Positions 1 through 5,819 of a stretch of DNA of 6,333 bases are shown piece by piece. The position numbers were made by a program, and so were the translations under genes. Numbering within the stretch: position 1 is the stretch's first letter; every line of letters starts with the position of its first letter. The DNA is from Betaproteobacteria bacterium (GTDB taxonomy: Bacteria > Pseudomonadota > Gammaproteobacteria > Burkholderiales > Casimicrobiaceae). Location of the stretch: NCBI GenBank assembly GCA_005888865.1, contig VBCL01000136.1, forward strand, positions 1-6,333, in the 5' to 3' direction. Under the pieces are notes generated by a model that did not search any database, was not told where the DNA came from, and saw only the letters and a program-made list of their open reading frames with translations.

Positions 1-1947
1 AAGCCGCGCCAGGAGCCCGCGCTGGTCGTCGACGAGCAAGCGCACCCCGGCCTCGAAGACGCCGGTGACCTCCGGCGCCCACTCGACGTCGACCACCTGA
101 TCGGTATCGACCCGGCCCTTGCGCAGCGTCTGACAATCGCGCGTGTGAACCGACAGACCTTGGCCGCGGCGAAACTGGCCGACGATCGCGTCACCGGGTA
201 TCGGACGGCAGCACTTGCTGTACTGGATCGCTACGCCCTCGGCGCCGCGCAGCTGCAGCGCGCCGGAACGTTGCGATCCCGGAGGCGCATCGTCGGCGAT
301 TCGGGCATTGGCGCGGGTCAGTGTCTGGGCAACGACGAACGACAGCCGCTTGCCCAGCCCGATGTCGGCTAGAACGTCCAGCCTGCTCTTGGCGCCGTAG
401 TCGCGCATGAGCGCGTCCCAGCGCTCCGCCGTAATCGAATCCGGCGACGCCTTGAGCGAGGCGAGCGCCTGCTCGAGCATGCGCTCGCCCAGCGCGGCGG
501 ATTCTCTCTGCTGCAGCGTCTTCAGAAAGTGGCGAATGCGCGAACGCGCCTTGCCGGTGGCCACGAAGTTGAGCCACGACGGATTCGGCCGCGCCGACGG
601 CGCCGTGATGATCTCCACCTGATCGCCGCTTTTCAACTCCGTGCGCAGCGGCATCAGCTCGTAGTTGATCCGCGCCGCGGTGCAGTGGTGGCCGATGTCG
701 GTGTGCACCGCGTAGGCGAAATCGACCGCCGTCGCGCCGCGCGACAGCGCCATGATCTTTCCCTTCGGCGTGAACACGTAGATCTCGTCGGGGAAGAGGT
801 CGCCCTTGATGTGCTCGAGGAATTCCTTGGAGTCACGGGATTCCGACTGGATCTCGAGTAGGCTCTGCAGCCAGCGATGCGTCTGCTGCTGCGCCTCGGC
901 GAGATCGAGTGTCCCGCCGGCCTTGTACAGCCAATGTGCGGCCACCCCGGCTTCCGCGATGCGATGCATGTCGTGCGCGCGGATCTGCGCTTCCAGCGGT
1001 GTGCCGAAAGGACCGAAAAGCGTGGTGTGCAGCGACTGGTAACCGTTCGCCTTGGGGATTGCGATGTAGTCTTTGAACTTGCCGGGAATCGGCTTGTATT
1101 GCCCGTGCAGCACGCCCAGCGCCGCGTAGCACGCCGTCGTGTCCTTGACCAGCACACGAACGCCATAGATGTCGAAGACCTGCGCGAACGAGTAATGCTT
1201 CTCGCGCATCTTCTTGTAAACGCTGTACGCGGTCTTTTCGCGGCCGGTTACCGTCGCCACGATGCCGTCGCGCTTTAGGCCGTCGCGAATCGACTGGATG
1301 ATCCGATTCATGACTTCGCGGCGGTTGCCGCGAGCGGCCTTGATCGCCTTGGCGAGCACGCGGTAACGCACCGGATGGAGGTGCTTGAAAGACAGCTCCT
1401 GCAGCTCCTGGTAAAGCGCGTTCAGGCCCAGCCGATTGGCGATCGGCGCGTAGATGTCGAGCGTCTCGCGGGCAATCCGCTCGCGGTGCGCGATGGCCAT
1501 CGCGTCGAGCGTGCGCATGTTGTGCAGCCGGTCGGCGAGCTTGATCAGGATTACCCGGACGTCCTGCGCCATCGCCAGGAGCATCTTGCGGAAGCTCTCG
1601 GCCTGGAGCTCCTCGCGCGACTGGAACTCGATCTGGTCGAGCTTGGAGACGCCGTCGACCATATCGGCGACGGGCTTGCCGAACGAGCTCTCGATCTCGA
1701 TCTTGGTGACGCTGGTGTCCTCCATGACGTCATGGAGGAGCGCAGCGGCGAGCCCCTGCGCGTCGATCCGCCACTGCGAAAGGATGCTGGCTACCGCCAG
1801 CGGATGCGTGATGTACGGTTCGCCGGACTTGCGGAACTGTCCGGCATGCGCATGCTCGGAGAAGGCGAACGCGCGCTCGACCAGCGCGACGTCAGGGGGC
1901 GGCAGATAGTGACCAAGATGTCGGGTGAATTCGGCGATTTCCGGCAT
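1..1947 (-). CDS. spoT: Bifunctional (p)ppGpp synthetase/hydrolase SpoT (RelA/SpoT family), 3' end beyond window
   Basis: Makes and degrades the alarmone (p)ppGpp in the cytosol. The frame stays open for 649 codons to the left edge; E. coli SpoT has 702, so only the end of the ACT domain is missing. HD hydrolase: R39, H48, H72-D73, E76-D77, D139 and N143 are all present, matching Rel family catalytic and metal positions. Synthetase: R236, K246, D259, Y303 and E319 are present, and the loop reads KFKD (290-293), the basic type of bifunctional enzymes rather than the EFDD of RelA. TGS domain about 383-446. The zinc-finger-like region has C579-C580, H601 and C605. ACT begins near 630. An in-frame TGA lies three codons before ATG 1947, so this is the most upstream start; no clear Shine-Dalgarno is seen. 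It is the last visible gene of the yicC-gmk-rpoZ-spoT operon, 27 bp after rpoZ. Product is certain; naming it spoT rather than rel is a convention. Confidence 0.96.
   Translation of the reverse strand, partial: MPEIAEFTRHLGHYLPPPDVALVERAFAFSEHAHAGQFRKSGEPYITHPLAVASILSQWRIDAQGLAAALLHDVMEDTSVTKIEIESSFGKPVADMVDGVSKLDQIEFQSREELQAESFRKMLLAMAQDVRVILIKLADRLHNMRTLDAMAIAHRERIARETLDIYAPIANRLGLNALYQELQELSFKHLHPVRYRVLAKAIKAARGNRREVMNRIIQSIRDGLKRDGIVATVTGREKTAYSVYKKMREKHYSFAQVFDIYGVRVLVKDTTACYAALGVLHGQYKPIPGKFKDYIAIPKANGYQSLHTTLFGPFGTPLEAQIRAHDMHRIAEAGVAAHWLYKAGGTLDLAEAQQQTHRWLQSLLEIQSESRDSKEFLEHIKGDLFPDEIYVFTPKGKIMALSRGATAVDFAYAVHTDIGHHCTAARINYELMPLRTELKSGDQVEIITAPSARPNPSWLNFVATGKARSRIRHFLKTLQQRESAALGERMLEQALASLKASPDSITAERWDALMRDYGAKSRLDVLADIGLGKRLSFVVAQTLTRANARIADDAPPGSQRSGALQLRGAEGVAIQYSKCCRPIPGDAIVGQFRRGQGLSVHTRDCQTLRKGRVDTDQVVDVEWAPEVTGVFEAGVRLLVDDQRGLLARL
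1718..1739. repeat. 22-bp perfect palindrome inside spoT
   Basis: Each arm is 11 bases, TCCTCCATGAC followed directly by its reverse complement with no spacer. It lies on the codons for SpoT residues about 70-77, including the metal-binding H72-D73 and E76-D77. Bases 1717 and 1740 do not pair, so the symmetry ends there. The symmetry is certain; a function is not established and protein coding alone may explain it. Confidence 0.7.
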
Positions 1948-1974
1948 GCTTGGTCACGTTGTGGCGGATCGCGC

Positions 1975-2187
1975 TCAGCTCAACGTCTGGGGCTTCAGCA
2001 GCATTTCGATCCCGACCTTGCCTGCTGCGATCTCGCGCAGGGCGATCACCGTCGGCTTGTCGCGATCGGGTTCGAGCAGCGGCTGCGAGCCGGCGCTGAT
2101 CTGCCGGGCACGGTTGGTCGCCGCGAGGGTGAGCTCGAAGCGATTCGGGATATGGGCAAGTGCGTCTTCGATCGTGATACGGGCCAT
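1975..2187 (-). CDS. rpoZ: DNA-directed RNA polymerase omega subunit
   Basis: Seventy-residue small subunit that helps fold and hold the beta' subunit of RNA polymerase. The protein opens MARITIEDAL, continues with NRFELTLAATNRARQI (15-30), and has VIALREI at 47-53, all hallmarks of omega. It is shorter than the 91-residue E. coli protein at the C-terminus, as is usual for betaproteobacteria. The N-terminal MAR motif and R51 (equivalent to E. coli R52) are parts of the ppGpp-binding site 1 formed by omega and beta' in E. coli, so this polymerase probably responds to ppGpp through that site. It sits 16 bp after gmk and 27 bp before spoT, the enzyme that makes ppGpp. The ATG is preceded only by a poor purine stretch (GAATGGACG), so translational coupling to gmk is plausible. 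Confidence 0.96.
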   Translation of the reverse strand: MARITIEDALAHIPNRFELTLAATNRARQISAGSQPLLEPDRDKPTVIALREIAAGKVGIEMLLKPQTLS

Positions 2188-2203
2188 GGCGCGTCCATTC
2201 AGA

Positions 2204-2821
2204 TTACGTCAGTTGCTCCAGCAGCGCCCCATGACGGGCATGCTGCTGCCGGCTTCGCAGCCGCGCCGCGCGCACGATGGCGCTCAGGTCGTCGACTGCT
2301 GAAGCAAACTCCTGATTAATAATAACATAATCGAACTCGCCGCAGTGGCGCATTTCCTCGCGGGCGGCGCTCAACCGGCGCTCGATGGTTTGCGCATCGT
2401 CCTGGCCCCGACGCTGCAGGCGCTCGCGGAGCAGGGCGAGCGACGGCGGCAGGATGAAAATATGAACGGACTCCGGGATGAGCTTTCGCACTTGCGCAGC
2501 ACCCTGCCAGTCGATCTCGAGTAGCACATCCTGGCCGGCGTCCACCTGGCTTCTCAGCCACGTGCCGCTCGTCGCGTACCAGTTGCCGTGCACGTGCGCA
2601 TGTTCCAGAAACTCTCCCGCGTCCTTCAATGCGCCGAATGCCTCGGGTGTCACGAAATGGTAATCGATGCCGTCCGTCTCTCCCGGGCGAGGGCCGCGCG
2701 TCGTGTACGACACCGATAACCGGATCCCGGGTTCGCGTTCGAGCAACGCACGCGTAAGGCTCGTCTTTCCGCCACCGGACGGCGCCGCGACGACGAACAG
2801 GTTGCCGGTCGGAACGGGCAT
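2204..2821 (-). CDS. gmk: Guanylate kinase (GMP kinase)
   Basis: Phosphorylates GMP (and dGMP) to GDP with ATP in the cytosol, an essential step in guanine nucleotide supply. With ATG 2821 the protein has 205 residues, against 207 in E. coli. The P-loop is APSGGGKTS at 13-21. The GMP site is SYTTR (38-42) with R45 and Y54, then E73 and the GNWYATS segment (79-85). LEIDWQG follows, and the lid contains RRGQDD. ATG 2821 is preferred because MPVPTGNLFVV aligns with the usual start. A TTG at 2854, two bases after the yicC stop, is in frame and would add 11 residues (MIQRKGSTVPS). The only good Shine-Dalgarno, AAGGAA, is 14 bases before the ATG and inside a hairpin. It is co-transcribed with yicC, rpoZ and spoT by spacing. 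Proteobacterial Gmk is reported to be less ppGpp-sensitive than that of Firmicutes. Confidence 0.95.
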   Translation of the reverse strand: MPVPTGNLFVVAAPSGGGKTSLTRALLEREPGIRLSVSYTTRGPRPGETDGIDYHFVTPEAFGALKDAGEFLEHAHVHGNWYATSGTWLRSQVDAGQDVLLEIDWQGAAQVRKLIPESVHIFILPPSLALLRERLQRRGQDDAQTIERRLSAAREEMRHCGEFDYVIINQEFASAVDDLSAIVRAARLRSRQQHARHGALLEQLT

Positions 2822-2823
2822 CG

Positions 2824-2841
2824 AAGGAACGGTGCTTCCTT
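2824..2841 (-). promoter_or_regulatory. Hairpin masking the gmk ribosome binding site
   Basis: Read on the minus strand, AAGGAA (2841-2836) is followed by a GCACCG loop and then TTCCTT (2829-2824), a perfect 6-bp stem ending two bases before the gmk ATG. The 5' arm is the only Shine-Dalgarno-like sequence near that start, so folding would hide it. The inverted repeat is directly visible; regulation is inferred. Confidence 0.45.
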
Positions 2842-2856
2842 TTCGTTGAATCAACG

Positions 2857-3723
2857 CTACTCGATATTCTGAACCTGCTCGCGCATCTGCTCGATCAATA
2901 CCTTGATCTCCAGCGCGGCCTGGGAAAGCTCCGCATCCACGGACTTCGAGCCAAGCGTGTTCGCTTCGCGATTGAGCTCCTGCATCAGGAAGTCGAGCCG
3001 CTTGCCGCTGCTTCCGCCTGCCGCGAGCACGCGTCTCACTTCCGTGATGTGCGTCGCAAGGCGCGACACTTCCTCCGCGACGTCGATCTTGGTGGCGAAG
3101 AGCGCCAGCTCCTGCTTGAGCCTGTCGAGGTCGGGATCGAGGCCGGCCTCCTTGAGCCTCGCACCAAGCTTTTCGACGTATGCCGTGTGGATCGCCGGCA
3201 CGCGCGGCGCGACGCGCTCGATCTGCGCTTCGATCCCGCGGCAGCGCTCCTCGAGCATCGCCCTGAGCTTTTCGCCCTCACGTGAGCGCGATGCCCCAAG
3301 CTCGGCCAGGGTCCGGCGGACGAGGTCGATGGCGCGCTCCGCGAGCGCTTCGGGTGCAAGCGACGGCTCGGTCAGCACGCCCGGCCAGCGCAGGACGTCG
3401 ACGACTGTGAGTGGGGCGCTGCCGGGCGCATGCCGCAGGACCTCGGCTGCCGCAGCGCGTAGCTGGACGACGCGCTCGGCGTTGATCGCGAGCGTCGTCG
3501 CGCCGGGCAGGGCGTGGTTGAGGGCGATCCGGCAATCGACCTTGCCCCGTTTGACCTCCGAGGTCAGGATTTCGCGCACGGCCGCGTCGAGCGAGCGCAG
3601 CTCGTCCGGCAGGCGCACCTGGACATCCAGGTAGCGATGGTTGACCGAGCGCAACTCGACGATCAACGAGCAGCCCGGCAACTCGGCGCTGGCCGCGGCG
3701 AAACCGGTCATGCTCACAATCAT
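2857..3723 (-). CDS. yicC: YicC/YloC family endoribonuclease
   Basis: A 288-residue protein, close to the 287 residues of E. coli YicC, and collinear with it from end to end. Visible landmarks are MIVSMTGFA at the start, RSVNHRYLDVQVRLP (25-39), VKRGKVDCR, DVLRWPGVL, the helical stretch rich in Glu/Arg, IDVAEEVSRL, LDFLMQELNREANTLGSKS, and the ending EIKVLIEQMREQVQNIE. Members of this family are endoribonucleases; in E. coli YicC has been linked to turnover of the small RNA RyhB. It is the first gene of the leftward operon, reading away from the kinase across a 142-bp gap, with gmk 35 bp downstream (2 bp if gmk starts at its TTG). ATG 3723 is chosen because it gives the family's usual N-terminus; the second ATG (3711) would remove four conserved residues. 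No strong Shine-Dalgarno is seen. Confidence 0.94.
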   Translation of the reverse strand: MIVSMTGFAAASAELPGCSLIVELRSVNHRYLDVQVRLPDELRSLDAAVREILTSEVKRGKVDCRIALNHALPGATTLAINAERVVQLRAAAAEVLRHAPGSAPLTVVDVLRWPGVLTEPSLAPEALAERAIDLVRRTLAELGASRSREGEKLRAMLEERCRGIEAQIERVAPRVPAIHTAYVEKLGARLKEAGLDPDLDRLKQELALFATKIDVAEEVSRLATHITEVRRVLAAGGSSGKRLDFLMQELNREANTLGSKSVDAELSQAALEIKVLIEQMREQVQNIE

Positions 3724-3780
3724 CGGCTCGGGTTCCGCGGGTTATCGAGAGGCGAAAATCGGCAGAAACTCAATGAAATC

Positions 3781-3809
3781 TTTACTTTATGCGTTACCTT
3801 GTCGAGAAT
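3781..3809 (+). promoter_or_regulatory. Candidate sigma70-type promoter for the kinase-phosphatase pair
   Basis: TTTACT (3781-3786) matches TTGACA at four of six positions. After 17 bases comes GAGAAT (3804-3809), matching TATAAT at four of six. Transcription would begin near 3816, leaving a leader of about 50 bases with a hairpin at its end. The -10 overlaps the -35 of the weak minus-strand candidate, so the two directions could compete. This is pattern matching only. Confidence 0.3.
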
Positions 3810-3840
3810 GTAGAGGTTATCAATCCCACGCGCAAGTATG

Positions 3841-3863
3841 GGCGGAACGAAACTTGCTCCGCC
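3841..3863 (+). promoter_or_regulatory. Leader hairpin abutting the kinase start codon
   Basis: GGCGGA (3841-3846) and TCCGCC (3858-3863) form a perfect 6-bp GC-rich stem with an 11-base loop. The 3' arm ends two bases before ATG 3866, exactly where a Shine-Dalgarno would be expected, and none is present. An in-frame TTG (3854) lies in the loop, seven bases after GGCGGA, and could be an alternative start. The repeat is visible; a role in translation is inferred. Confidence 0.4.
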
Positions 3864-3865
3864 AT

Positions 3866-4807
3866 ATGTCTATGGGCGTCACCAATCAGGCCCTGCCTTC
3901 CGGCTACCAGTTGCTGAACTACCGGGTTGATCGCCAGATCAGCCGCGGGGGGTTTTCGATCGTCTACCGGGCGTTCGACGACGGCGGCGGGCCGGTGGCC
4001 ATCAAGGAATACCTGCCCTCGTCGCTGGTCCTGCGGACCGAGGGCGACATCGTGCGCGCCAGCACCGCCGAGAACCTGACCTCGTTCCGTTACGGCATGA
4101 AATGCTTTTTCGAGGAAGGCCGGGCGCTCGCCAAGATCAATCACCCCAACGTGGTGCGTGTTCTGAACTTCTTTCGCGCCAACGAAACCGTGTACATGGT
4201 GATGCGCTACGAACGCGGGCGCACACTGCAGCAGCAGATCCAGATGCGGCAGGACCAGGTTTCCGAGCGGCTGGTGCGGCACGTGTTCATGCACCTTCTC
4301 AACGGACTGCGCGAAGTGCACACACACAAGCTGCTGCACCTCGACATCAAGCCGGCCAACATCTACCTGCGAACCGACGGCTCGCCGGTGCTGCTCGACT
4401 TCGGCGCCGCGCGCCAGACGCTGACCTCGAACCGGCCGAAGCTCGCGCCGATGTATACGCCGGGGTTCGCTGCGCCGGAGCAGTATCGTGAGCCCGACCG
4501 GCTCGGTCCGTGGACCGACGTCTACGGTATCGGAGCGAGCATGTTCGCATGCCTGGCCGCTTTCGCGCCGCAGGCCGCCGACGCGAGGCTCGCCGCGGAT
4601 CACCTGGTCTCAGCCAAGAAAATCTGGGCGGGCGGCTATTCCGACAATCTGCTCGAGGTGATCGACTGGTGCCTGCGGCTCGATCCGCTCGAGCGTCCGC
4701 AGAGCGTGTTCGCCCTGCAGAAAGCGATTCGCGACATCCCGCCGCGCAAGCGCAAATTGACATTTCTCAATACGCTGAAGAAGAAGCTGTTCAGCGAGGT
4801 CGTCTAG
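3866..4807 (+). CDS. Soluble bacterial Ser/Thr protein kinase (Hanks type), non-RD
   Basis: A 313-residue protein made almost entirely of one eukaryotic-like kinase domain (about 19-295). Subdomains in order are: glycine loop ISRGGFSIVY (25-34); VAIK with ATP-anchoring K47; helix-C glutamate, probably E84; catalytic loop HLDIKPANIYL with D160 and N165; DFG at 178-180; activation segment with T185, T187, S188 and T198; APE at 203-205; D218; and a late conserved Arg in ERPQSV. All catalytic residues are present, but HRD reads HLD, making it a non-RD kinase. No transmembrane helix, PASTA or other sensor domain is seen; the end is a short basic tail (RKRK, KKK). Starts at ATG 3866 or 3872, or TTG 3854, are all possible; 3866 is chosen. 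The frame stays open upstream into yicC, which is an overlap artefact. The phosphatase follows by 17 bp, so the two are very probably co-transcribed. Substrates are unknown. Confidence 0.92.
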   Translation: MSMGVTNQALPSGYQLLNYRVDRQISRGGFSIVYRAFDDGGGPVAIKEYLPSSLVLRTEGDIVRASTAENLTSFRYGMKCFFEEGRALAKINHPNVVRVLNFFRANETVYMVMRYERGRTLQQQIQMRQDQVSERLVRHVFMHLLNGLREVHTHKLLHLDIKPANIYLRTDGSPVLLDFGAARQTLTSNRPKLAPMYTPGFAAPEQYREPDRLGPWTDVYGIGASMFACLAAFAPQAADARLAADHLVSAKKIWAGGYSDNLLEVIDWCLRLDPLERPQSVFALQKAIRDIPPRKRKLTFLNTLKKKLFSEVV

Positions 4808-4824
4808 CCGCGGGGCCAAGACGC

Positions 4825-5745
4825 ATGCGTTTCACGATCTTCCAGGACAGCCGCAAGGGTCAGCGCAAGATCAATCAGGATCGGCTTGCGTATACCTACA
4901 GCCGCGACACGCTGCTGCTGGTGGTCGCCGATGGCATGGGCGGGCACGCCGGCGGGGAGATCGCCGCGCAGATCGCGGTCCGGCTTTTCATCGAGCGCTT
5001 CCAGCAGGAGGCGAAGCCCACGCTCACGAACCCGCTCAAGTTCCTGCAGGACTCGATGCAGCGCGCGCATCAGGCGCTCGGCTCCTACGCCAACCAGTTC
5101 TCGATGCTGGAGACACCGCGAACGACCTGCGTGGCGTGCGTCGTCCAGTCCAATTATGCCTACTGGGCGCACGTCGGCGATTCGCGGCTCTACCTGTTCC
5201 GGCAGGGGGGATTGATCGGACAGACCAAGGATCACTCCAAGGTGCAATATCTGCTCGATCAAGGCATCATCGGTGCGCACGAAGTGATCGATCACCCGGA
5301 CCGCAACAAGATCTTCAGCTGCCTGGGTGGGCTGGTCGACCCGGTCATCGACCTCTCGCGGCGGACGCCGCTGCGCAACGCCGATCTCATCGTTCTGTGT
5401 ACCGATGGCCTGTGGAGCGTCTATCCGCAGGAAGAGATCGCGCGCGCACTGACAGGAGCGCCGATCCTCAAGGCGGGGCCGACGATGATGCGCGAGGCCG
5501 AGGTGCGCGGCGGGCCGGAGGGCGACAACCTCTCGATCATCGTCGTGCGCTGGGGCCCGGAGACGCTCACCGACGATCCGACGACGACGATCACCGAGGC
5601 GCTGAGCCTGGGCGAGTTCCAGACCGAAATCGACCGGACGCTGACGCTGACGGACCGCAAGGGCGCGCAGCGCGATCTGACGGATGACGAGATCGAGCGC
5701 GCGATCGCCGAGATCCAGGCTACGATCAAGCGTTACCGGCGGTAA
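4825..5745 (+). CDS. PP2C-family (PPM) Ser/Thr protein phosphatase
   Basis: A 306-residue metal-dependent phosphatase, the likely counterpart of the upstream kinase. Motifs in order are: NQD (17-19) near the N-terminus; metal-binding DGMGGH (36-41) followed by GGEIAA; TTCVACVV (100-107); HVGDSRLYLFR (116-126); KDHS (135-138); TDGLW with D194; and GDNLSIIVV with D234-N235. The metal-coordinating aspartates D36, D194 and D234 are all present. The domain ends near 243; a tail of about 60 residues follows, acidic and Thr-rich (DDPTTTITEAL, TLTLTD), ending in a charged helix-like stretch (DDEIERAIAEIQATIKRYRR). No signal peptide or membrane segment is seen. ATG 4825 gives the normal PP2C beginning; the frame is open further upstream inside the kinase gene but without homology. 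It follows the kinase stop by 17 bp with no strong Shine-Dalgarno, suggesting coupled expression. Confidence 0.93.
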   Translation: MRFTIFQDSRKGQRKINQDRLAYTYSRDTLLLVVADGMGGHAGGEIAAQIAVRLFIERFQQEAKPTLTNPLKFLQDSMQRAHQALGSYANQFSMLETPRTTCVACVVQSNYAYWAHVGDSRLYLFRQGGLIGQTKDHSKVQYLLDQGIIGAHEVIDHPDRNKIFSCLGGLVDPVIDLSRRTPLRNADLIVLCTDGLWSVYPQEEIARALTGAPILKAGPTMMREAEVRGGPEGDNLSIIVVRWGPETLTDDPTTTITEALSLGEFQTEIDRTLTLTDRKGAQRDLTDDEIERAIAEIQATIKRYRR

Positions 5746-5748
5746 AAT
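5743..5748 (+). promoter_or_regulatory. Candidate -10 element for dnaQ overlapping the phosphatase stop codon
   Basis: TAAAAT matches the consensus TATAAT at five of six positions and begins at the phosphatase TAA stop. At 17-base spacing the -35 position (5720-5725) reads CTACGA, a poor match, so it would need an activator or other contacts. Transcription would start near 5755, giving a leader of about 65 bases for dnaQ. No terminator separates the phosphatase from dnaQ, so read-through is also possible. Confidence 0.3.
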
Positions 5749-5819
5749 GACGTCCGCGACGTCGGCGCCCGGCTCTTTACGGGTCGGTGGCGACGAGCGC
5801 GAACTCTGATCCCGGTTTC

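Larger units (their letters stand above)
3724..3865. promoter_or_regulatory. Divergent control region between yicC and the kinase gene
   Basis: This 142-bp gap separates two outward-reading units and must hold the promoters of both unless they depend on distant ones. Its central part (about 3755-3830) is clearly richer in A and T than the surrounding genes. GGTTATC occurs twice in the same orientation (3740-3746 and 3815-3821), 75 bp apart. For yicC only a weak candidate is seen on the minus strand: TCGACA (3805-3800), a 17-base spacer, then AAGATT (3782-3777). No terminator is visible. Confidence 0.6.

Noticed and set aside
1844..1855. 12-bp palindrome GCATGCGCATGC inside spoT.
   Set aside because: Short, within His/Ala codons of GC-rich DNA, and compatible with chance.
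1375..2319. A 314-codon open frame on the plus strand across the spoT start, rpoZ and the end of gmk.
   Set aside because: It runs antisense to three clearly recognised genes; long antisense frames are common in GC-rich DNA, and its translation has no recognisable domain.
3617..3632. Inverted repeat ACCTGGA-CA-TCCAGGT near the 5' end of yicC.
   Set aside because: A 7-bp arm is not rare at this window size, and it encodes conserved YicC residues (YLDVQV).
2903..3634. A 243-codon plus-strand open frame antisense to yicC.
   Set aside because: Its product is Ser/Arg-rich low-complexity sequence typical of a shadow of a GC-rich gene; yicC on the other strand matches its family end to end.
3641..3865. 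An upstream extension of the kinase frame by 75 codons starting inside yicC.
   Set aside because: It overlaps yicC codons on the opposite strand and crosses the AT-richer control region; the kinase domain begins only after ATG 3866.
4510..4824. An upstream extension of the phosphatase frame by 105 codons, starting inside the kinase gene.
   Set aside because: It overlaps conserved kinase codons in another frame, and the PP2C homology begins right at ATG 4825.
5768..5783. CCCG/CGGG hairpin between the phosphatase gene and dnaQ as a possible terminator.
   Set aside because: The stem is only 4 bp with an 8-base loop and no following T-run, so it does not resemble an intrinsic terminator.
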